Made by a program: the position numbers and the translations under genes
Source: Halonatronum saccharophilum DSM 13868
GTDB lineage: Bacteria > Bacillota > Halanaerobiia > Halobacteroidales > Halobacteroidaceae
Length of the DNA stretch: 64,000 bases
NCBI RefSeq assembly: GCF_000517025.1
Contig: NZ_KI912092.1
Span: 132,195 to 196,194 of the forward strand
Reading direction: 5' to 3'
Part shown: piece after piece, positions 59,163-64,000 of the stretch
How the letters are laid out: each line of letters begins with the position of its first letter
Numbering within the stretch: the first letter of the stretch is position 1
The notes under the pieces: model-generated
Databases searched by the model: none
Told to the model about the DNA's origin: nothing
Seen by the model: the letters and a program-made list of their open reading frames with translations, nothing else

Positions 59163-60728
59163 TCACACCCATACTGCAAAGATCTCTTTTCCATCCTTGC
59201 GTATCAATTCTTCTTTATATTCCTTGGCTTGATTAAAATTAAAGCTGACTAGGTAGCCTTTATCCAACCCTTGAATATCAAGATAATCTGATAATTGTTC
59301 TAAGCCTTCTTGATGATACTTCTCTCCTCGCCAGATCTTTAACTCTATTACATACTTCTTGTCAAGATAGGTGATGATAACATCTAACCTCTTTTCCTGT
59401 GAAATCTGTACCTCTTTGAAGTCAAAGCCCTTGCCATTGATAATAGGCTTTAGAAAGGCCAGAAAGATTAAACGCCCATTTCTCTCTAGAAACTCTTGAT
59501 CCTTGTCGCTATACTGCTCTTTGATAAATAATTGGAACTTCCTTAGTACCTTCTTTAGATCTAAATATCCATCTTCTTGAATGAAGTTTTCTCTAAAGTT
59601 ATAGCTTGTCATATCTGCATCGGTCTCTACCTTAGAGATTAAATAATTATATATCCTCTGTTCATAGATTCTATTATGAAGCTTTACTCTACCACTTTCA
59701 TTTCTAAATATACCATATAGCTCTCCTAAGTTTATTATTGGATTATCTGAGTTATACATAATCTTGTTACCTTCTATTATTATTCTATAGACTAACCTAT
59801 GAAGTTCCTTGTTGTTTTCTAGATTTTTAATCAGACTCTCGAAGTTAACACTATCTTCTTCTAAGATCTTCTTAACTGCTCTTTCTATATCTTTTAATTC
59901 CCATTTCTTTTTCTCTTTATCGGATAGTATATCCTCATCTATTACCTTAGCTACCTTACTGACTAAATAAGGGTAACCAGATGTATAATAATATATCCTG
60001 CTGGCTATCTGGGGTATATCCATCTCTATACCTTTATCATCTTTATATTCTCTTAGCATTGTCTCTATCTCTTTGGGGTTAAAGGACATCTCTACATTGA
60101 AGTTTACTGCTATATTCCAGGGGCTATTATATTTTCGCTCTTGGTCTGGTCTTAATTTAATCTTTAAATTTTTAACATCATGAACCCCGGCTAAGATGAC
60201 GCTATGAAAGCTATAATCCTCACCTTCTTTGGCAGAAAGATACTTACTTCTTAGTATGCCTAAAAAGTCTAAAAACAACTGATTATCACTACTCTTATCC
60301 ACTTCATCTATCATTAATACCACTTTTCTCTTATCATTTTTAACTATCTTAGATATAAGCCTTCCTAGCCTGCGCATATTAGTAGCTCTACTTAGGTTTT
60401 CTTCTATTATTTTTATTAATTCCTCTTCACTTTGTAATTCTAACTTATCTATAATAGTTAGTAAAAGCTCTTCTATAAATAATTTTTGGTCTTTATATAT
60501 CTCTTTATCGAAGCCTTCAAAGCTAATTCGTATTATAAGATAATCTTCTCTTCTTAATTTTTTGGATAATAGATACATTGTGGTAGTCTTTCCGTATTGT
60601 CTTGGTCTATTTATTGTAAAGTAGCTTCCTTCTTCTACTAGCTTTTCTATTTGATCTAGTTTATTTGAAATATCGACGGTATAATGCTCTTTAGGAATGC
60701 AAGTTCCTGTTATGTTGAACTTTTTCAT
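59163..60728 (-). CDS. AAA-like ATPase with C-terminal PD-(D/E)XK nuclease domain
   Basis: 521 residues. N-terminal P-loop ATPase (RPRQYGKTTTMYLLSKKL, Walker B KVVLMIDEVDKSSD) of the AAA_14/AAA-ATPase-like type, a winged-helix-like middle, and a C-terminal nuclease-like domain with RLDVIITYLDKKYVIELKIWRG (D-x-n-ExK). Such proteins are scattered, mobile and of uncertain role; defence or selfish-element roles have been proposed. AAAGGAGG precedes the ATG. It is a monocistron between family B repeats 2 and 3. Confidence 0.85.
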   Translation of the reverse strand: MKKFNITGTCIPKEHYTVDISNKLDQIEKLVEEGSYFTINRPRQYGKTTTMYLLSKKLRREDYLIIRISFEGFDKEIYKDQKLFIEELLLTIIDKLELQSEEELIKIIEENLSRATNMRRLGRLISKIVKNDKRKVVLMIDEVDKSSDNQLFLDFLGILRSKYLSAKEGEDYSFHSVILAGVHDVKNLKIKLRPDQERKYNSPWNIAVNFNVEMSFNPKEIETMLREYKDDKGIEMDIPQIASRIYYYTSGYPYLVSKVAKVIDEDILSDKEKKKWELKDIERAVKKILEEDSVNFESLIKNLENNKELHRLVYRIIIEGNKIMYNSDNPIINLGELYGIFRNESGRVKLHNRIYEQRIYNYLISKVETDADMTSYNFRENFIQEDGYLDLKKVLRKFQLFIKEQYSDKDQEFLERNGRLIFLAFLKPIINGKGFDFKEVQISQEKRLDVIITYLDKKYVIELKIWRGEKYHQEGLEQLSDYLDIQGLDKGYLVSFNFNQAKEYKEELIRKDGKEIFAVWV

Positions 60729-60782
60729 TTGTATAGCACCTCCTTTTATTATTATACCATATTTTAGTTGTTTTAAAAGGTG

Positions 60783-60818
60783 TTTAGTCTTCAGCTATCA
60801 GCTATCTGCCTTCAGCTA
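60783..60818. repeat. heptamer array TTCAGCT/ATCAGCT
   Basis: Words TTCAGCT, ATCAGCT, ATCTGCC, TTCAGCT, AAAACCC, next to the left end of family B copy 3. Confidence 0.5.
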
Positions 60819-60834
60819 AAACCCTTAAAACCTG

Positions 60835-61037
60835 TAAATCAAAGACTTGGCACAGATAAAGGAGGATTAGATCTGATTAAATCTGATTTTAAACCTTTTT
60901 TAATTTTAATTATTTAATCTCTTGTCCTGACCCTGTCGGGTCTTGTCCGAACTTAGTCAGCGTCTAAGACTTTGATTTTTGTTTTTTTACTACCTCCAAA
61001 AAGCGAAGAACCAACGATTTTTGAAATCGTTGGCCCT
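60835..61037. repeat. family B repeat copy 3 with terminal hairpin
   Basis: Nearly identical to copy 1: AAATCAAAGACTTGGCACAG, GATCTGATTAAATCTGATTT, CTTGTCCTGAC, CCTGTCGGGT, CTTGTCCGAA, CTTAGTCAGC, GACTTTGATTTTT, then TTTACTACCTCC and hairpin CCAACGATTT/AAATCGTTGG at 61011-61033, which lies 35 nt beyond the ugd stop codon. Confidence 0.8.
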
Positions 61038-61071
61038 ATAAATATAAGTGAATCCCTTATCCCTTGGCCCT

Positions 61072-62238
61072 TTAGTCTCTTCGATATAGATCTCTGGTAT
61101 AGACCTTATCATTTACATCGCCTAGTTCTTCGTTCATTCTGTTTACTACGATTACATCAGAATCTTTTTTGAACTGGTCTAGGTCTTTGACTACCTTGAA
61201 ACCGGCGAACTCAGCTTCTTCTAGGGTTGGTTCGTAGATTACTATCTCTACATCTTTGGACTTGAGTCTATCCATTACCCCTTGGATTGCTGAGGCTCTG
61301 AAGTTGTCTGAGCCTGACTTCATAATCAATCTATAGACGCCAACTGTCTGTGGTTCTTTACTTAGAATCCTGTCAGCTATATGGTCTTTTCTAGTATCGT
61401 TAGAAGCTACTATGGCTTTAACGATATCATTTGGTACTCCTTCGTAGTTGGCTTTTAGCTGTTTGGTATCCTTTGGTAGGCAGTATCCACCATAGCCGAA
61501 GGATGGGTTGTTATAATGGTCACCGATTCTTGGGTCTAGCCCAACACCGTCAATGATCTGTTTGGCATCTAAGCCTTCTAGTTCTGCATAGGTATCTAAC
61601 TCGTTGAAGTAGGATACTCGCATAGCTAAGTAGGTATTGGCAAAGAGTTTGATGGCCTCTGCTTCTGTGGAGTCGGTAAACAGTACTGGTATATCTTCTT
61701 TGATTGCTCCCTCTACTAAAAGATCGGCGAATTGCTGGGCACGATCTGACTTTTCTCCTACTACTATTCGTGAAGGATATAAGTTATCGTAAAGTGCTTT
61801 CCCTTCTCTTAGAAACTCTGGTGAGAAGACTATGTTATCGGTGTTATACTTTTCTTTGATTTCTTTTGTGTAACCTACTGGGATGGTAGATTTAATGATC
61901 ATTGTTGCTTCTGAGTTAATCTCTAAAACGTCCTCGATTACGGCTTCGACTGATTTGGTGTTGAAGAAGTTATTCTCAGTGTCGTAGTCGGTTGGTGTAG
62001 CGATTATTATGTACTGGGCACCTTGGTAGGCTTCTTCTTTGTTTAGGGTTGCTTTTAGGTCTAGTTCTTTGTTGGCTAGGTAGTCTTGGATCTCTGCATC
62101 AACGATTGGTGATTTCTTGTTGTTGATGAGATCTACTTTTTCTTTGACGATGTCTAGGGCTACTACTTGGTTGTTCTGTGCTAGAAGGACGGCGTTTGAT
62201 AGTCCTACATAGCCTGTCCCTGCGACTGCTATTTTCAT
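61072..62238 (-). CDS. ugd: UDP-glucose 6-dehydrogenase, enterobacterial-type short form
   Basis: Oxidises UDP-glucose to UDP-glucuronate with two NAD. Rossmann start [16 protein letters not shown], catalytic Cys in [18 protein letters not shown], and C-terminal [11 protein letters not shown]. At 388 residues it has the same length as E. coli Ugd and resembles it closely throughout ([28 protein letters not shown]), unlike the longer Bacillus enzyme. AAGGAG precedes the ATG. Strand composition differs from neighbours (more G on the plus strand), suggesting transfer. It would feed capsule or exopolysaccharide synthesis. Confidence 0.96.
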   Translation of the reverse strand: MKIAVAGTGYVGLSNAVLLAQNNQVVALDIVKEKVDLINNKKSPIVDAEIQDYLANKELDLKATLNKEEAYQGAQYIIIATPTDYDTENNFFNTKSVEAVIEDVLEINSEATMIIKSTIPVGYTKEIKEKYNTDNIVFSPEFLREGKALYDNLYPSRIVVGEKSDRAQQFADLLVEGAIKEDIPVLFTDSTEAEAIKLFANTYLAMRVSYFNELDTYAELEGLDAKQIIDGVGLDPRIGDHYNNPSFGYGGYCLPKDTKQLKANYEGVPNDIVKAIVASNDTRKDHIADRILSKEPQTVGVYRLIMKSGSDNFRASAIQGVMDRLKSKDVEIVIYEPTLEEAEFAGFKVVKDLDQFKKDSDVIVVNRMNEELGDVNDKVYTRDLYRRD

Positions 62239-62297
62239 ATATAATTCACTCCTTATTTTATAGTTCTTAAAACCTTAAAATCTTAAAAGATATTTTT

Positions 62298-62488
62298 TGG
62301 CAACGAATCTCGTGAATTTACTCGAATCGTCTCGAATCTAGGTCAAGGGCTTTAAAACCTAAATTCAAAATATTTAACTCTGACAAAGGCGCGACTAAAC
62401 CTTTGACTAACTTCTGACTAAAACCTATTAATTATTTTTATTTTAATCTTTTGTCTGGACCTTGTCGGCTCTTATCGGGCTTTTGTCA
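62298..62488. repeat. family B repeat copy 7 (CGAAT-led form)
   Basis: Begins with CGAATCTCGTGAATTTACTC words, then GGTCAAGGGCTTT, CTCTGACAAAGGCGCGACTA, CTTTGACTAACTTCTGACTA and TTGTCTGGACCTTGTCGGCT. The first two parts recur at 63669 and 63878, so three copies flank galU. Confidence 0.65.
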
Positions 62489-62582
62489 CCCCAAGGGCAC
62501 TTCCTCAGTCGTTCCTCAGGGTTTATAACAATCATAAACCCCTCGTGGAATCTCAATTTCAAATGTCCTCCCTCAGGGCGCA
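62489..62582. repeat. family E repeat copy 3
   Basis: Opens CACCCCAAGGGCACTTCC, has a hairpin GTTTATAACAATCATAAAC and the shared words TCTCAATTTCAAATGTCC, and closes CCCTCAGGGCGCAG. Confidence 0.6.
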
Positions 62583-62680
62583 GAGTATAAGCCTTTTATC
62601 TTTGGCTTTTAAAGCCTTATTTTATTTTTAATTTAATTTAGGTCTTAATCTTTTAACTATCAATTATCAACTATTAATTA

Positions 62681-63589
62681 TCAATTGCTCTTCGAAGTTG
62701 CTATTTCTTCTAGGGATGGGAGTTCTTGTTGTAGCAGGCTGTATAGGTATTCTCTGAATGGTCCGCCTATGTCTTCTCGATCTAGTGCGAATTCTATTGT
62801 TGCTTCTAGGAAGCCTAGTTTGTTACCTATGTCATATCTCTTGCCGCTGAATACTTGGGCGTAGATGTCTTCTTTGTCCATTAACTCCACTAGGGCATCG
62901 GTTAGTTGGATTTCGCTGCCTTTGCCTGGAGGTGTTGACTCTAGGATGTTAAAGATCTCTGGGGTTATGATGTATCGACCCAGTATAGCTATATTAGATG
63001 GGGCATCTTTTAGCTCTGGCTTTTCTACAAGGCCATCTACTTTATATAAGTCGCCATTGTTCTTAGAATACTCGACTATACCATATTTGCTTACATTCTC
63101 GTCTTTGACCTTCTGGACACCGATAACTGTTGATTGTTTTTCTTCGAAGGCTTCGATCAGCTGTTTGGTTACAGGCTTCTTGGCTTTGACGATATCATCA
63201 CCTAGTAGGACTGCAAAGGGTTCGTTGCCGATGAAGGTTTTGGCACAAAGGATGGCATGGCCTAGGCCTTTGGCTTCCTTTTGGCGAACATAGTGGACAT
63301 TGATCAGGCTTGAGATATCTTTGATCTGTTCAAGCATCTCTAGTTTCTGTTTTCTCTCTAGTGCCATTTCTAGCTCTATGTTCTTATCGAAGTGATCTTC
63401 GATTGCTCTTTTATGTCGTCCTGTGATTATGATAAGATCTTCGATACCCGATTCTACTGCCTCTTCGACGATATACTGGATTGTAGGTGTGTCTACTATC
63501 GGTAGCATCTCCTTTGGCTGGGCTTTGGTTGCTGGTAGGAATCTAGTTCCTAGCCCTGCTGCTGGGATTACTGCTTTTTTCACTTTCAT
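62681..63589 (-). CDS. galU: UTP-glucose-1-phosphate uridylyltransferase
   Basis: Makes UDP-glucose from UTP and glucose 1-phosphate, supplying the substrate of ugd. PAAGLGTRFLPATKAQPKEM binds the nucleotide; EKP and the sugar-binding block ITPEIFNILESTPPGKGSEIQLTDAL follow. 302 residues from ATG at 63587-63589 (AAGGAG 7 nt upstream). ugd lies downstream after 442 nt of repeats. Like ugd it has more G on the plus strand and no GGGCCAA motif. A larger polysaccharide locus may continue to the right. Confidence 0.96.
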   Translation of the reverse strand: MKVKKAVIPAAGLGTRFLPATKAQPKEMLPIVDTPTIQYIVEEAVESGIEDLIIITGRHKRAIEDHFDKNIELEMALERKQKLEMLEQIKDISSLINVHYVRQKEAKGLGHAILCAKTFIGNEPFAVLLGDDIVKAKKPVTKQLIEAFEEKQSTVIGVQKVKDENVSKYGIVEYSKNNGDLYKVDGLVEKPELKDAPSNIAILGRYIITPEIFNILESTPPGKGSEIQLTDALVELMDKEDIYAQVFSGKRYDIGNKLGFLEATIEFALDREDIGGPFREYLYSLLQQELPSLEEIATSKSN

Positions 63590-63668
63590 ACTTATCAACT
63601 CCTTATCTTTGTATATTCAAAATTTTAACATATATGTCTTGTGGAAGCAATGGTATGTTGTGCTTATA

Positions 63669-63810
63669 GGTCAAAGTCAAGGGCTTTGAAAGATAAATTC
63701 AAAGAATTGACTCTGACAAGGGCATGACTAAACCTTTGACTAACTTCTGACTAAAACTTATTAGTTATAATTATTTTTTGTCTTGGCTTTATCAACTCTT
63801 GTCATCCTTT
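63669..63810. repeat. family B repeat copy 8
   Basis: GTCAAGGGCTTTGAAAGATA, CTCTGACAAGGGCATGACTA, CCTTTGACTAACTTCTGACT, then TTGTCTTGGCTTTATCAACT. Close match to copies 7 and 9. Confidence 0.65.
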
Positions 63811-63877
63811 GATAAAAGGGTAAGCCTTTAATCCAACCTTATTTTATTTTTAAAAATAGAACCCTAAACCCCTCTTT

Positions 63878-64000
63878 GGCAGCGAATCTCGCGAATTGGC
63901 CCGAATCTAAGTCAAGGGCTTTTAAAGATAAGTTCAAAGGATTGACTCTGACAAGGGCAGGACTAAATCTTTGACTAACTTCTGACTAAAGCCTATTAAT
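63878..64000. repeat. family B repeat copy 9, cut by the right edge
   Basis: GCAGCGAATCTCGCGAATTG, CGAATCTAAGTCAAGGGCTT, CTCTGACAAGGGCAGGACTA and CTTTGACTAACTTCTGACTA. It shows over 100 nt of direct similarity to copy 8, about 210 nt away. No gene is seen from 63590 to the window end. Confidence 0.65.

Noticed and set aside
59163..60728. Transposase for the repeat families
   Set aside because: The gene encodes a P-loop ATPase with a PD-(D/E)XK domain, and no DDE, HUH or recombinase motif; no transposase gene was found anywhere in the window.

Overview
The window is low-GC DNA (roughly one third G+C), gene-dense, with almost every gene on the minus strand. The gene content is that of a Firmicutes-type anaerobe: accD-accA-pfkA-pyk in one run, hpf-secA-prfB in another, uvrABC, many Shine-Dalgarno sequences of the AGGAGG type, and several GTG and TTG starts. 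It also has outer-membrane genes: two TolC-like proteins with a MacA-like adaptor, and a Skp/OmpH-like periplasmic chaperone. A low-GC, two-membrane, motile anaerobe of the Halanaerobiales type fits best. That assignment is inference from gene content; no rRNA or tRNA gene was seen.

Layout, left to right. 1-910: 5' part of an ABC-F ATPase gene. 1527-7254: a small promoter-equipped ORF, then a five-gene tripartite efflux operon (two TolC-like proteins, adaptor, ATPase, MacB-like permease). 7496-12051: two chemoreceptor genes and a decayed globin-coupled chemoreceptor gene downstream of a near-perfect Fur box. 12286-16660: glycolysis and fatty-acid entry (pyk, pfkA, accA, accD). 16936-22380: holin-family membrane protein, uvrC, uvrA. 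22635-30713: an 8-kb block containing two small plus-strand genes, thrC, a plus-strand alpha-glucoside PTS operon with a GH4 enzyme and an EIIA that appears to start at ATT, an RpiR regulator and a ferredoxin. This block separates uvrA from uvrB (31269-33248). 33677-39797: divergent polysaccharide deacetylase, CtpA-type protease, a Mn/Zn ABC transporter operon with a DtxR-type operator and its likely MntR-like regulator, separated by a four-helix (S23/IVS) gene. 39879-46395: deoC, YitT protein, then an envelope cluster (TagA/WecG glycosyltransferase, CsaB, DUF5693, DUF2993). 46658-53636: ZIP transporter, prfB with programmed frameshift, secA, hpf, Skp-like protein with a 53-residue lipoprotein, cold-shock protein. 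53787-56386: polar amino-acid ABC transporter. 56465-61071: accessory zone with HepT/MntA, an unassigned structured RNA, a VapBC-like pair and an ATPase-nuclease protein, separated by dispersed repeats. 61072-63589: ugd and galU.

Three layers of non-coding structure stand out. First, the 7-mer GGGCCAA/TTGGCCC occurs 56 times by hand count, where base composition predicts about two, mostly inside genes; it is absent from the PTS block, the toxin zone, ugd and galU. Second, the intergenic spaces hold families of paired arrays of degenerate 6-, 7- or 10-nt words, often beside a hairpin of the AATAAAGC/GCTTTATT type and usually just downstream of a stop codon. Third, 57454-57709 carries its own promoter and terminator and a foldable, GC-richer transcript that I could not assign to a family.
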